From Panacagrimonas sp963975245 (GTDB taxonomy: Bacteria > Pseudomonadota > Gammaproteobacteria > Nevskiales > Nevskiaceae): a stretch of 64,000 nt of DNA. Below, piece by piece: positions 27,291 to 36,480 of this stretch. The translations under genes were made by a program, and so were the position numbers. Location of the stretch: NCBI GenBank assembly GCA_963975245.1, contig CAXBFJ010000001.1, positions 682,001 to 746,000 of the forward strand. Reading direction: 5' to 3'. The notes beneath the pieces are model-generated. The model worked only from the letters and a program-made list of their open reading frames with translations. It did no database searches and was not told the origin of the DNA. Each line of letters starts with the position of its first letter. Position 1 is the stretch's first letter.

Positions 27291-27614
27291 ATGAATCTGA
27301 ACATCTCCGGTCATCATCTCGATCTGACGCCGCCCCTGCGCGAGTATGTTGAGAGCAAACTCAAGCGCATCGAGCGACATTTTGATCACCTGATCAATAC
27401 AGATGTCATCCTGTCTGTCGAGAAAATGCGTCACAAGGCCGAAGCGACCATTCATGCCAGTGGTGCTGACATGCATGCACACGCCGTTGTTGAATCCGAC
27501 ATGTACGCGGCCATAGACGCCATGGTCGACAAGCTTGACCAGCAGACCCGCCGTCACAAGGAGAAGTTGCGGGATCATCACGTGAAGACGCCGATCAAGC
27601 GCACCTTGCAGTAG
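27291..27614 (+). CDS. hpf: Ribosome hibernation promoting factor, short form
   Basis: This 107-residue protein of the HPF/YfiA family binds the 30S subunit in slow growth. It opens LNISGHHLDLTPPLREYVES and has the basic stretch typical of the family. It is the short form, so hibernating 100S dimers would need a separate modulation factor (RMF-like). A strong ribosome binding site (AGGAGG) precedes it. A canonical terminator follows directly, ending the kds-lpt-rpoN run. Confidence 0.96.
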   Translation: MNLNISGHHLDLTPPLREYVESKLKRIERHFDHLINTDVILSVEKMRHKAEATIHASGADMHAHAVVESDMYAAIDAMVDKLDQQTRRHKEKLRDHHVKTPIKRTLQ

Positions 27615-27630
27615 TTTTTCAAGCCTAAGA

Positions 27631-27664
27631 AAACCTCGTCAGCTCAGCCTGACGGGGTTTTTTT
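27631..27664 (+). terminator. Intrinsic terminator after hpf
   Basis: A GC-rich stem (ACCTCGTCAG paired with CTGACGGGGT, with one G-T wobble) is followed by seven T residues ending at 27664, 17 bases after the hpf stop. It is one of only two canonical U-tract terminators seen in the window. Confidence 0.9.
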
Positions 27665-27792
27665 GTGGGCGCGGCCCGATCCATTGGTGGTTGGGCGTGC
27701 ACAGGGCTCATACTTGGCGGCGCCGAATCGACTCCGGACGATTTTTCTTTGGTCCGGTCGAAGCTTCAAGCCATCAGGAGATGTACCAGCAG

Positions 27793-28254
27793 ATGAAGTT
27801 GACCGAAATTCTCACTGCCGACCGTGTTGTAAACGGGAAGACGGTGAGCAGCAAGAAGAAGGCTCTCGAGGAGCTCTCCGCGTTACTCGGATCAGGTGAA
27901 GCGGATATTGCGGAAGCGGGCATATTTTCAAGCCTGACTTCGCGCGAAAGACTCGGCAGCACTGGATTGGGGCACGGCGTTGCGATCCCGCATGGTCGCC
28001 TGCCCGGCATTGAGGGCAGTATTGGCGCGTTCATGCGCCTCAAGCAGTCGGTAGAGTACGACGCACATGATGGCTGTCGCGTAGATCTGATTTTCGGCTT
28101 GCTGGTCCCCGAGAACGCTTCGGATGTACACCTCAAGCATCTAGCCGCCATCGCGGAAATGTTTTCTGACGAAGGCTTCTGCCGGAGCCTGCGGGAATCG
28201 CCCGATAGCGCGGCGCTCTACCAGTGTCTGGCCGCTTTCGAGTCTGCGCACTGA
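27793..28254 (+). CDS. ptsN: Nitrogen-PTS regulatory protein EIIA(Ntr)
   Basis: PtsN is a regulatory phosphocarrier, not a sugar transporter. The start chosen is ATG 27793 (MKLTEILTADRVV, 153 residues), with AGGAG 12 bases upstream; ATG 27781 sits directly on that site. The phosphorylated histidine is in GHGVAIPHGRLPG. C-terminal residues resemble E. coli PtsN (LKHLAAIAEMFSDEGFCRSLR). It lies after the hpf terminator and 35 bases before hprK, so ptsN probably has its own promoter within 27665-27780. Confidence 0.95.
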   Translation: MKLTEILTADRVVNGKTVSSKKKALEELSALLGSGEADIAEAGIFSSLTSRERLGSTGLGHGVAIPHGRLPGIEGSIGAFMRLKQSVEYDAHDGCRVDLIFGLLVPENASDVHLKHLAAIAEMFSDEGFCRSLRESPDSAALYQCLAAFESAH

Positions 28255-28289
28255 GAATTCCACAACGCTGCCGATAGCTTTGAAATCGA

Positions 28290-28841
28290 ATGATCAAGGA
28301 ACCTGGCAATGTGGAGAGCGAAACCCTGCATGGCGTGCTCGTCGAGGTCTTTGGACTGGGCGTATTGCTGGTGGGGCGCAGCGGAGTTGGAAAAAGTGAA
28401 CTGGCCCTGGAGCTGCTTGCACGCGGCCATCGCCTGATCTCGGATGATGCACCGACATTCCGTGTGAATGCTGAAGGCAGGGTCATCGGCACCTGTCCGC
28501 CGCTGCTGTTCGGCTTTCTGGAGGTTCGTGGTCTGGGCGTGCTCCATGTGGGACGAATGTTCGGCGAGCCCGTCCTGCGTGCACAGAAGGCGCTCGACCT
28601 GATTCTCCGACTTGATGAAGCGCATGTAGCTGATCCGGCAGATCGACTTCATGGGCGGCGTAGTCAGAAGAGGGTCTGCGGCAAGCCTATTCCGGAAATC
28701 CTGTTGCCGGTCAGACCCGGCCACAGCATGGCCACTCTCGCTGAAGCCGCTTGCCGCGATCAGACCCTGAAGCGGGACGGGTATGACGCTGCTGAAGACT
28801 TTATCCGGCGACAACAGCAACAGATCGAGGCAGGGCAATGA
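28290..28841 (+). CDS. hprK: HPr kinase/phosphorylase, kinase domain only
   Basis: HprK phosphorylates or dephosphorylates a serine on HPr. The protein has only 183 residues, against about 310-320 for full-length enzymes, and its Walker A motif GRSGVGKS is at 29-36 rather than about 155. The whole N-terminal domain is missing. There is no room for it in the 35 bases after ptsN. The kinase domain is intact: LISDDAPTF, the signature LEVRGLGVLHVGRMFG and LLPVRPGHSMA. Short forms are known in alphaproteobacteria, so this may be functional. It overlaps rapZ by four bases. Confidence 0.9.
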   Translation: MIKEPGNVESETLHGVLVEVFGLGVLLVGRSGVGKSELALELLARGHRLISDDAPTFRVNAEGRVIGTCPPLLFGFLEVRGLGVLHVGRMFGEPVLRAQKALDLILRLDEAHVADPADRLHGRRSQKRVCGKPIPEILLPVRPGHSMATLAEAACRDQTLKRDGYDAAEDFIRRQQQQIEAGQ

Positions 28842-29695
28842 AACTGATTATCGTCAGCGGGCTCTCAGGCGCGGGTAAGACCGTGGCCCTGAAACAGTTC
28901 GAGGACCTGGGTTACGCCACCATCGATAACATCCCGCTGGCGCTGCTGGCGCCCATGATTTTCCGCCTGGTTTCCAAGGCCGATCCGCGTTACGAACGAC
29001 TGGCCATCGGTCTTGATGCACGTGAGTCCCCTGCGGAGATCGCACGATTTCCACAACATCTCGCGCGACTGCGAAAGCGCGGCGTTGACGTACACGTGCT
29101 GTTTCTCACCGCCTCAGATGAAATTCTGCTGCAGCGGTATGGCGCAACTCGACGGCCTCATCCGCTGGCGGACGGAAAGATCAGTCTTGCCGATGCCATT
29201 GCACGTGAACGTGCGTGGATCGCCCCGATTGCCAATCTGGCTGATGAGCCGCTGGATACATCGGAGATGAATCTCTATCAATTGCGCGAAGCCCTTCATG
29301 AGCGGCTGCCGGAGGCGGCTCAGGGCAAGCTGGCGGTGCAGTTTCTGTCGTTCGGATTCAAGAATGGCGTTCCCGGCGGCTGTGACTTTTTGTTTGATGT
29401 GCGCTGCTTGCCCAACCCGCACTGGATGCCGGCCCTGCAACCGCTGACGGGTCGCGATTCGGCGGTGCAGGATTGGTTTGACCAGCAGGAAGCGGTAGGC
29501 GTCATGTTGAACAACATTGGCGATTTTCTCGCGCCCTGGCTGCCTGTTTTCCGGCGCCAGGAAAGGGCCTACGTCACCATCGGGGTCGGCTGTACCGGCG
29601 GACAGCATCGCAGCGTCTATCTGGTCGAGAAACTCGGCCTGCGCTTCTCAGCGGAGTTTAATCCGGTGGTGATCAATCACAAGGAGCTTCGTTGA
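28838..29695 (+). CDS. rapZ: RNase adapter / nucleotide-binding protein RapZ
   Basis: RapZ is a nucleotide-binding protein; in E. coli it guides RNase E to the small RNA GlmZ and controls glucosamine-6-phosphate supply. The 285-residue protein has Walker A GLSGAGKT (8-15), the central DVRCLPNPHW and the conserved C-terminal GCTGGQHRSVYLVEKL. It overlaps hprK by four bases and ends directly before the EIIA gene. Conservation in PTS clusters is common. Whether its RNA role applies here is unknown, since no GlmZ-like RNA was recognised. Confidence 0.96.
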   Translation: MKLIIVSGLSGAGKTVALKQFEDLGYATIDNIPLALLAPMIFRLVSKADPRYERLAIGLDARESPAEIARFPQHLARLRKRGVDVHVLFLTASDEILLQRYGATRRPHPLADGKISLADAIARERAWIAPIANLADEPLDTSEMNLYQLREALHERLPEAAQGKLAVQFLSFGFKNGVPGGCDFLFDVRCLPNPHWMPALQPLTGRDSAVQDWFDQQEAVGVMLNNIGDFLAPWLPVFRRQERAYVTIGVGCTGGQHRSVYLVEKLGLRFSAEFNPVVINHKELR

Positions 29696-30115
29696 ATGCG
29701 CGTTGGTGTGCTGCTGGTGACGCATGCCGGTATCGGGCAGGCCATGCTGGACTGCGTTCTGGACATGATGGGCGAACTGCCATTGCGCGTCGCGGTTCTC
29801 GGTGTTGATCGTGCGGACGACAGCGGCGTGCTTGAACAAGAGGCGAAGCAGCTGCTGGTCCAGCTGGAGGGGACGGATGCACAGGCTGCAGACGTGCTGA
29901 TCCTGACAGATGCCTTTGGCGCAACGCCCGGAAATATCGCCAGCAGTCTGGCCCGGTCGGACAGGACGGCCCTGGTCGCTGGCTTGAATCTGCCGATGCT
30001 AGTACGCGTCATGAACTATCCCGATGCCGGCCTCGAAGAACTGAGCACGATCGCCGTCGAGGGTGGTCGTCGCGGCACCTTGCGCTGCTCCTCCGATGCG
30101 GAGCATCACGGATGA
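29696..30115 (+). CDS. PTS EIIA component, mannose family
   Basis: The 139-residue protein has the EIIA(Man) fold sequence, with the phosphorylatable His10 in LLVTHAGIGQAM and DAFGATPGNIA, which corresponds to the family DLFGGSPxN motif. No EIIB, EIIC or EIID gene is present, so it probably acts as a regulator or phosphate sink rather than in sugar uptake. It starts one base after the rapZ stop and overlaps the HPr gene by four bases. Confidence 0.93.
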   Translation: MRVGVLLVTHAGIGQAMLDCVLDMMGELPLRVAVLGVDRADDSGVLEQEAKQLLVQLEGTDAQAADVLILTDAFGATPGNIASSLARSDRTALVAGLNLPMLVRVMNYPDAGLEELSTIAVEGGRRGTLRCSSDAEHHG

Positions 30116-30378
30116 AAATATCGGTCAGGGTGATCAACCGGCTTGGTCTGCATGCCCGGGCGGCGGCAAAGCTGGTCAACCTGGCCAGCCGGTTCGAGGC
30201 TGATATCAAGGTGCGCAAAGGTGATCAAACCGTCAGTGGAAAATCGATCATGGGCGTCATGATGCTGGCAGCCGCGCGCGGGACCGACCTGGTGCTGATT
30301 GCGGAAGGTCGTGACGCGCAGGTGGCCCTGGATGCGCTGGCCGAATTGGTTGCAGATCGCTTTGGAGAGCAGGTGTGA
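30112..30378 (+). CDS. ptsH: Phosphocarrier protein HPr
   Basis: The 88-residue HPr carries phosphate from EI to the EIIA proteins. The active His is residue 14 in NRLGLHARAAAKL. The regulatory serine, target of HprK, is at about residue 45 in SGKSIMGVMML. Both sites being present agrees with hprK in the same operon. The start overlaps the EIIA(Man) gene by four bases. Confidence 0.97.
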   Translation: MKISVRVINRLGLHARAAAKLVNLASRFEADIKVRKGDQTVSGKSIMGVMMLAAARGTDLVLIAEGRDAQVALDALAELVADRFGEQV

Positions 30379-30382
30379 TGCG

Positions 30383-32119
30383 ATGAGTCTGTGGCTTGCG
30401 GGCAGAGGCGTATCGCGCGGCATCGCCATAGGGCGTGTGCAGAAATTACGGGCTCAGGATATTGAGGTTGTCGAGGTTAGGATCAAGCCGGAGGCTGTTG
30501 AGGCCGAGATTGATCGCTTCTATCAAGCGCAGAAAATGGCGCTCGCGCAACTCAAGGATGTACGGTCGCAGATCCCGGCGGGTACGCCAGGAGACGTTTC
30601 TGCATTCATAGAAATGCATCTGCTGATGCTGGATGATCATTCGCTTAAGCAGGCCACCGTCAGCAATATCGAGAATCTGCACGTCAACGCCGAAGCCGCG
30701 CTGAAGCTCGCGTGTGAGACGCTGGTTGCAGTTTTCGAGGCAATGGAAGATCCGTATCTGCGGTCGCGCCGTGTGGACGTTGAGCAGGTTGTGGAGCGCG
30801 TTCAACGGGTGTTGTTGCAAGCTGACACCGAGGGCACGGAGGACGCCGCAATGGCTTCGAGCGTGCCGCGCGTGGTGGTCACCAACGATATTACGCCCGC
30901 AGACATGATCCTCTTGTCGCAGCAGTCAGTTGTGGCATTTGTTACCGAGCATGGGAGTGCACTGTCTCATTCAGCCATCCTGGCGCGCAGCCTGGGCATT
31001 CCGACCGTCGTGGGATTGCGCGGTGCGCGCAAGTTGCTGCGCAACAATGAGCCCTTGATCGTTGATGGAGACAGCGGGCAGATACTTGCAAGTCCCGAGC
31101 CATGTGCACGCGCGTATTTCGAGCATCGAATCAGGCAACAGTCACAAGATCTCCTGCATTTGCAGGGGCTCAAGGATGAGCCTGCCATCTCGCAGGATAA
31201 GGTCAGCGTCTCGCTACAGGCCAATATCGAACTGCCTGAAGACGCCAGGCTCGCAGATCAGAATGGCGCACTCGGCGTGGGACTGTATCGCACGGAATTT
31301 CTGTTCATGAACCGGTCCGATCTGCCATCGGAAGAAGAGCAGTACGAGGCTTATTCCCGGGTCGTGAAAGCGGTGAAGGGTCAGATCACCATCCGAACGC
31401 TGGATCTGAGCGCAGACAAACAAGTGGATTCAGGGCATCGCCACGGAACAACCCCTAATAATCCGGCCTTGGGTTTGCGGGCCATCCGGCTCTGTCTGCA
31501 TGAGCCGGACATGTTCAAGACCCAGATTCGCGCCCTGTTGCGGGCTTCGGCTCATGGGCAGGTACGCCTGATGTTGCCGATGATCTCCACGCTCGGCGAG
31601 GTGCGCCAGGCGCGTGCCCTGATCGAGCAATGTCGAGGCGAGTTACACCATCAGGGTTACGCCTGCGCAGATCAGATTCCGATCGGTGCCATGATCGAAG
31701 TGCCCGCAGCAGCAATCGTCGCGCCGCTTCTTGCAGCGGAAGTCGATTTCTTCTCCATCGGTACCAATGACCTGATTCAGTACACGCTGGCCATCGATCG
31801 CGTCGATGACGAGGTCAATTATTTATACGATCCACTGCATCCGGCAGTGCTGCGCCTGATTCATATGACCGTCCAAGCCGGCCTTCAGGCGGGGATCGAG
31901 GTGGCCATCTGCGGGGAAATGGGCGGCGACAGCCGTTACACCCGGCTGTTGCTGGGCATGGGCATGAACAGTTTCTCAATGCGTCCGGCGAACGTGCCAG
32001 AGGTCAAGCGTGTGATCCGAGAAACCAATATTGCGCAAGTGCGCGAAGAGGTGAAGCGCATGTTCGGCACGCCTGACGTAGCGACGTTTGAGCGTTACGC
32101 CTTTGCACTGGCAAGCTGA
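30383..32119 (+). CDS. ptsI: PTS enzyme I (phosphoenolpyruvate-protein phosphotransferase)
   Basis: EI takes phosphate from PEP and passes it to HPr. The start is ATG 30383 (MSLWLAGRGVSRG), four bases after the HPr stop. The 578-residue length equals ordinary EI; there is no N-terminal GAF domain, so it is not PtsP. The active histidine is His196 in EHGSALSHSAILARS, a variant of the usual GGxTSHAAI. The PEP-domain cysteine is Cys510 in VAICGEMGGD. It ends the operon; the convergent acyl-CoA synthetase stop lies only five bases away, leaving no space for a terminator. Confidence 0.97.
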   Translation: MSLWLAGRGVSRGIAIGRVQKLRAQDIEVVEVRIKPEAVEAEIDRFYQAQKMALAQLKDVRSQIPAGTPGDVSAFIEMHLLMLDDHSLKQATVSNIENLHVNAEAALKLACETLVAVFEAMEDPYLRSRRVDVEQVVERVQRVLLQADTEGTEDAAMASSVPRVVVTNDITPADMILLSQQSVVAFVTEHGSALSHSAILARSLGIPTVVGLRGARKLLRNNEPLIVDGDSGQILASPEPCARAYFEHRIRQQSQDLLHLQGLKDEPAISQDKVSVSLQANIELPEDARLADQNGALGVGLYRTEFLFMNRSDLPSEEEQYEAYSRVVKAVKGQITIRTLDLSADKQVDSGHRHGTTPNNPALGLRAIRLCLHEPDMFKTQIRALLRASAHGQVRLMLPMISTLGEVRQARALIEQCRGELHHQGYACADQIPIGAMIEVPAAAIVAPLLAAEVDFFSIGTNDLIQYTLAIDRVDDEVNYLYDPLHPAVLRLIHMTVQAGLQAGIEVAICGEMGGDSRYTRLLLGMGMNSFSMRPANVPEVKRVIRETNIAQVREEVKRMFGTPDVATFERYAFALAS

Positions 32120-32124
32120 CCGGC

Positions 32125-33783
32125 TCAGGCCTCCCAGCCTACATCTGCCCGTGCCGCCGCTTCCTTTTCAATCAGGTCGCCGTAACGCTTCTCCACTTCG
32201 GCGCGCTTGACCTTCATCGTTGGCGTCATCACGCCGTTGTCGATGGTCCAGGCATCCTTGACTACCACGATCTTGGCAATCTGCTCATGCGCCTCTAGTT
32301 TCTTGTTGACGAAGTGCATGTCCGCCGCGAGTTCTTTTTCAATGTCTTCGCGAGATTTGCTGTCTGTGGTGCCGGGCATCAGAGAAACCAGCATCAGCGG
32401 CTGTTTCAGCCCCATGCCGACCATGCAGAGCTGATCAATATCGGTATTGCGTGTCAGCTGACCTTCGATGGGCGCGGGTGAGACGTACTTGCCCTTGAGA
32501 GTCTTGAAGATGTCTTTGACCCGGCCCGTGATGTAGACATAGCCGTCTTCATCAACCCGGCCCTTGTCTCCTGTACGCAGGTACCCGTCTTCGGTAAAGG
32601 TCTCGCGCGTCTTTTCCGGTTCCTTGTAGTACCCGGCCATGACCCCGGGATGCTTGAACAGAATTTCATCGGCGTCCGAGAGCTTGAAACCCGCATTGGG
32701 CAGCGGTTTTCCTACAGAGCCCATGCGGCTTTGGCCGGGCACATTGGCTGTGGCATAGATGCTGTTTTCGGTCATGCCATAACCCTGCAGGACCTCCAGT
32801 TTCAGATACTTCTGGAACCATTCCATCAGCGGAATCGGCAGCGGTGCGGCGCCCGAAAAAACGTATCGCGCTTCGTGCAGGCCCAGTCCTTTCAGAATTT
32901 TCTTGCGAATGAGCGAACTCAGCACCGGGATGCGCATTAATCTTTCCAGCTTCTTCTGCGGCATCTTCTTGAGAACACCGGCCTGGAATCGGCCGTAGAC
33001 CAGGGGCACGCCATAGAAGCGGGTAGGTGCAACTTGCGGCAGTTGCTCAGCCAGCTTCTCCAACTGCTCGAGAAAGTGAACCTCACCGCCCAGATAAAGA
33101 CTGAGCCCGAGAACCGCGCCGCGCTCAAATGCGTGCGCCAGCGGCAGATAGGAGAAGAAACGTTCCTCGCCCACGGGCGGCATCAACTTCAGGGTTCCTT
33201 CCGCAGCAAAGGCCAGATTGCCCCAGGTGATCATCACGCCCTTGGGGTTGCCGGTGGTGCCGGAGGTGTAGATCAGGCAAGCCAGATCATCCGACGCTGG
33301 TCGTTCAATAACAGTCAACGGCGCTGCGGTATTGATCACCTGATCCCAGGTTTGCTCGCCTGTCGGCGTTTCGGGATAGGGAAATGAAATGGTTTTGATG
33401 CCTTCAGGCACCGCACCCATGAACTCGTCATGGTCGGTCATGGGGCCCAGGAACAGCACCTTTGCTTCACTGTGCTTGAGGATGTAGGTGACGGCACTCT
33501 CTGCCTGTTTTGGATATAGCCCCACACCCACCAGGCCTGCCATGGAGCAGGCCATGTCGGCCAGAAACCAGTGCGCTGTGTTGCGTCCGGAAATTGCCAC
33601 TCGATCTCCGCGTTGCAGACCCATTTCCAGCAGCGCGCCAGCCATTGCGCGCGCTTCCTGCTCTGCCTGGCTCCAGCTCCAGCGCAGGGTTTGACCCTCT
33701 CTTGGCTGCACCAGCCAGGTCTTGTCTGCCTTCTCCTGCGACCACCTCAGCAGCATGTCGACGGGTGTGTTGAGCTCGGACAT
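32125..33783 (-). CDS. Long-chain acyl-CoA synthetase (AMP-forming)
   Basis: This 552-residue ANL-family enzyme activates a carboxylic acid through acyl-AMP to acyl-CoA. Motifs are LIYTSGTTGNPKGVMITWGN near residue 165, YGMTENS and LRTGDKGRVDEDGYVYITGR. It resembles the FadD15/ACSBG-like long-chain group rather than E. coli FadD. Its exact chain length is not predictable. A purine-rich ribosome binding site (GAGGGGA) precedes the start. The gene is divergent from the SMP-30-like gene with 129 bases between. Confidence 0.92.
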   Translation of the reverse strand: MSELNTPVDMLLRWSQEKADKTWLVQPREGQTLRWSWSQAEQEARAMAGALLEMGLQRGDRVAISGRNTAHWFLADMACSMAGLVGVGLYPKQAESAVTYILKHSEAKVLFLGPMTDHDEFMGAVPEGIKTISFPYPETPTGEQTWDQVINTAAPLTVIERPASDDLACLIYTSGTTGNPKGVMITWGNLAFAAEGTLKLMPPVGEERFFSYLPLAHAFERGAVLGLSLYLGGEVHFLEQLEKLAEQLPQVAPTRFYGVPLVYGRFQAGVLKKMPQKKLERLMRIPVLSSLIRKKILKGLGLHEARYVFSGAAPLPIPLMEWFQKYLKLEVLQGYGMTENSIYATANVPGQSRMGSVGKPLPNAGFKLSDADEILFKHPGVMAGYYKEPEKTRETFTEDGYLRTGDKGRVDEDGYVYITGRVKDIFKTLKGKYVSPAPIEGQLTRNTDIDQLCMVGMGLKQPLMLVSLMPGTTDSKSREDIEKELAADMHFVNKKLEAHEQIAKIVVVKDAWTIDNGVMTPTMKVKRAEVEKRYGDLIEKEAAARADVGWEA

Positions 33784-33912
33784 GTTGGAGATCCCCTCTA
33801 TTATTAGTGTTCGTCGGTGTTACTTTGCGGGCCAGTGTAATGCTGCGTGTAGCATTGCGCAGTGTTCGCCAGAACAGTGCGAATTGTCTGAATTGGGAAT
33901 GGAGTCAAGCGT

Positions 33913-35019
33913 TTGAAGAAGAAAATACTGCCGATCTGCGTGATCCTGCTGGTGACGTATCTTTTTGTTTGGCCGGTTTCCTTGCGGCCGGTTGCCTGGC
34001 AGCCATCTAAACCGGTGGAGTCCGTGCAAGTGCGGCCCCTGAATCCTGTACAAAGACTTGGCGATGGCGTGCTCAAAGGGCCGGAAGCCCTGACCTTCAC
34101 CAGTACCGGCGAGATGATTACAGGGCTTGCTGATGGCAGAGTCGTATCTGTTTCCAGTGACTTCAGGAGCTGCAAAGTACTGGGACAGGTTGATGGCCGA
34201 CCTCTGGGTGTCGCGCTTGACGGTGAAGGGCGGGCGCTGGTTGCTGATGCGCAAAATGGCGTTGTGCAGCTGCAAGGGGGTACCGAATTGCGCACATTGG
34301 TCCACGATGCCGACGGCATTCCCGTGAAGTTTGCAGACGATCTCACCATCGATGGTCAGGGGCGCGTGTACCTGACCGACGTTTCCTGGAAATACGGCTT
34401 TGACGAGCAGATGCTCGACGTGCTGGAGCACGGCGCACACGGGCGCCTGATCCGTTACCAGCCTGAAGACGATCTTTCGGTGACCATGTTGGCGGAACTC
34501 AATTTTGCCAACGGCGTGACGCTGGGGCCCGATGAGACCTATATCCTCATCAACGAGACAACGGCGTATCGCGTTACGCGCTTCTGGCTGAAGGGTGACA
34601 AGGCCGGGCAGCGGGAAATCTTCTCCGACAACCTGCCCGGGTTTCCTGACAACATCAGCTTCAACGGACAGGACCGGTTTTGGGTCGCTCTGTTTGCACC
34701 CCGCTCAGCGATACTGGATGCCATTGCGCCTTATCCGCTGCTGCGCCGAATGATCGTGCGACTGCCGTCGTTTCTGCATCCCAAAGCCAGTGATGTCGCA
34801 CAAATTGTTGCTCTGGACATGAATGGCGCGGTCGTCGAGCACTATCGCGACCTTGATGGCAACGGTTTCGGGCCGATTACCAGCGTAGTCGAGCGCGGCG
34901 GTTACCTCTACTTTGGAAGCCTGGCAGAAGACGCAGTGGGCCGTGTTTCACTCAGTGCCCTGCGCGGGGGCAGCCAAGTCTCGCCGACATCAATTTCCAT
35001 GCAGGACTGTCAGCACTGA
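33913..35019 (+). CDS. SMP-30/strictosidine synthase-like beta-propeller protein
   Basis: The start is TTG at 33913 with GGAG about 9 bases upstream. An uncleaved N-terminal membrane helix (KILPICVILLVTYLFVWPV) is followed by a six-bladed propeller with features of the strictosidine-synthase family, including FADDLTIDGQGRVYLTDVSW and NFANGVTLGPDETYILINET. This is the layout of APMAP-like membrane-anchored esterases/lactonases. The substrate is unknown. The 3' end overlaps the convergent tatD gene by ten bases. Confidence 0.85.
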   Translation: MKKKILPICVILLVTYLFVWPVSLRPVAWQPSKPVESVQVRPLNPVQRLGDGVLKGPEALTFTSTGEMITGLADGRVVSVSSDFRSCKVLGQVDGRPLGVALDGEGRALVADAQNGVVQLQGGTELRTLVHDADGIPVKFADDLTIDGQGRVYLTDVSWKYGFDEQMLDVLEHGAHGRLIRYQPEDDLSVTMLAELNFANGVTLGPDETYILINETTAYRVTRFWLKGDKAGQREIFSDNLPGFPDNISFNGQDRFWVALFAPRSAILDAIAPYPLLRRMIVRLPSFLHPKASDVAQIVALDMNGAVVEHYRDLDGNGFGPITSVVERGGYLYFGSLAEDAVGRVSLSALRGGSQVSPTSISMQDCQH

Positions 35020-35834
35020 GCCGCTCGGGCCGGCAAGGCGAAGAAGGCCTGCGCGTTCTCGGAAGTGATGGTCCGGACATGCGCTTCAGAAACCTTGCGG
35101 GCTGAAGCGATGGACGTCACCACCCAGGGCAGGAAACAAGGCTCGTTGCGGCGCGCGTCTCGTGGCTTGTGCGATTTGGGCAGCGTGCGCGGCAGCAGAT
35201 AGGGCGCATCCGTTTCGATCATGATGCGGTGATCAGGGATGATGGCGACCGTTTCCGGCAGATCGCCACGGCGTCGTTCATCGCAAACCCAGCCGGTAAT
35301 GCCGATATGGCAATCCAGAGCCAGGTAGTCCTCGGCAGCGGCGCGCGTGTCTGTAAAACAATGCACGCAGACTTGGGCGAGTCTTGGGCGGTACTCTCGC
35401 AGAATGCTGCAAAAATCGGCGTGGGCATCTCTCTGATGCAGGAAAACCGGCTTTCCCAGCTCTGCTGCCAGTTCCAGCTGGGCGCAGAAGGCTCGGCGCT
35501 GATCCTGCGGGCTTGAAAAATTACGGAAGTAGTCCAGGCCGCATTCCCCCAGCGAGACCAGCGCCGGATCCGTGGCCAACTGTCGAATGACCTCCTCAAA
35601 CTCAGAGGTCCACTGCGTTGCGTGGTGGGGATGAAGCCCAGCCGTGGCAAACAATTGACCGGGATGTTCATGGGCCAGGCGCAGCGCGGTGTGCGAGCTT
35701 TCCAGCGAACTGCCTGTCACCACAATATGCGTCAGTCCGGCGGACCAGGCACGTGCCAGCACAGCGTCGCGATCGTGGTCAAAACTGTCGTGAGCCAGGT
35801 TGGCACCGATATCAATCATGCTGCAGGAAGCCAT
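35010..35834 (-). CDS. tatD: TatD-type metal-dependent DNase/hydrolase
   Basis: The 274-residue protein closely follows E. coli TatD in its landmarks: MIDIGANLAHDSF, ATAGLHPHHATQW, LGECGLDYFRNFSSPQDQ, VCVHCFTDTRAAA, IGITGWVCDERRRGDL and MIETDAPYLLPR. The first strand has the TatD-specific DIGxNL in place of the HxH of other family members. TatD is a 3'-exonuclease linked to oxidative DNA damage. The start at 35834 or at the internal ATG 35819 cannot be settled; neither has a clear ribosome binding site. Confidence 0.94.
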   Translation of the reverse strand: MASCSMIDIGANLAHDSFDHDRDAVLARAWSAGLTHIVVTGSSLESSHTALRLAHEHPGQLFATAGLHPHHATQWTSEFEEVIRQLATDPALVSLGECGLDYFRNFSSPQDQRRAFCAQLELAAELGKPVFLHQRDAHADFCSILREYRPRLAQVCVHCFTDTRAAAEDYLALDCHIGITGWVCDERRRGDLPETVAIIPDHRIMIETDAPYLLPRTLPKSHKPRDARRNEPCFLPWVVTSIASARKVSEAHVRTITSENAQAFFALPARAAQC

Positions 35835-35928
35835 TGCGTCATAGGAAGCGCATTATTGTGCCGGGAAATGATGCGCCGCTGTCGGATAGACTTGCGTCAT
35901 CAGCTTCTAGCCTTGGAAAGGAATCTGC

Positions 35929-36480
35929 GTGCGGATTGGAATATTCGGATGTTTGTTGTGTTGGTCAGCGATTGCATTGGCTCAGGGAAGCGTGGCGCCG
36001 GTGCGTTATATCAGTGACGAGATTTCGGTCACGCTGAGAAAAGGCGAGGGCATGAGTGCGCAGGTTGCCTCACTGGTCAAGGCCGGAACACGGGTGGAAC
36101 TGCTCGAGCCAGCCGGTGAGAGCGGATACGCCAAGGTCAAGGTCGCCCCGGGCAAGGAAGGCTGGGTGCTTGGCAAATATTTGTCGGCCGAGCCGCCTGC
36201 GCGTGAACGAATTGCCACCATGGCGGCCAAGCTGGCAGAGCAGCAGGCCCTGGTGCGCAAGCTCTCTGCTCAAAACGAACGACTCAGCCAGTCGTCGCTG
36301 AGCATGGGGTCTGGAGATTCGGCGCAGCCGCCTGAGGTTGCCGAAGAAGAGTCTGCTGAAAAGCCGGTTGTAGATACCCTAACGGCGGTTGGCCTGGTGG
36401 TGGCCGGCATCCTGGTCGGGCTCATCATTCCCATGCTGCCTGGCGTGCGACGTCGCAGCAGGTGGTCTGCCGATCTATGA
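35929..36480 (+). CDS. SH3-domain membrane protein (TIGR04211/YgiM family)
   Basis: The GTG start at 35929 has AAAGGA upstream. The 183-residue protein has a signal peptide (GIFGCLLCWSAIALAQG), a bacterial SH3 domain (residues 25-85: VRYISDEISVTLRKGEG to GWVLGKYLS), a short coiled coil (about 90-122), an acidic linker, and a C-terminal membrane helix followed by a basic tail (RRRSRW). This is the YgiM layout: an envelope SH3 domain hung on an inner-membrane anchor. Its function is not established. It overlaps the hydrolase gene by four bases. Confidence 0.9.
   Translation: MRIGIFGCLLCWSAIALAQGSVAPVRYISDEISVTLRKGEGMSAQVASLVKAGTRVELLEPAGESGYAKVKVAPGKEGWVLGKYLSAEPPARERIATMAAKLAEQQALVRKLSAQNERLSQSSLSMGSGDSAQPPEVAEEESAEKPVVDTLTAVGLVVAGILVGLIIPMLPGVRRRSRWSADL

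Noticed and set aside
33863..33876. Small perfect dyad TGTTC-GCCA-GAACA between divergent genes
   Set aside because: Only 5 bp per arm and no match to a regulator site I know, including SOS boxes; chance is likely.
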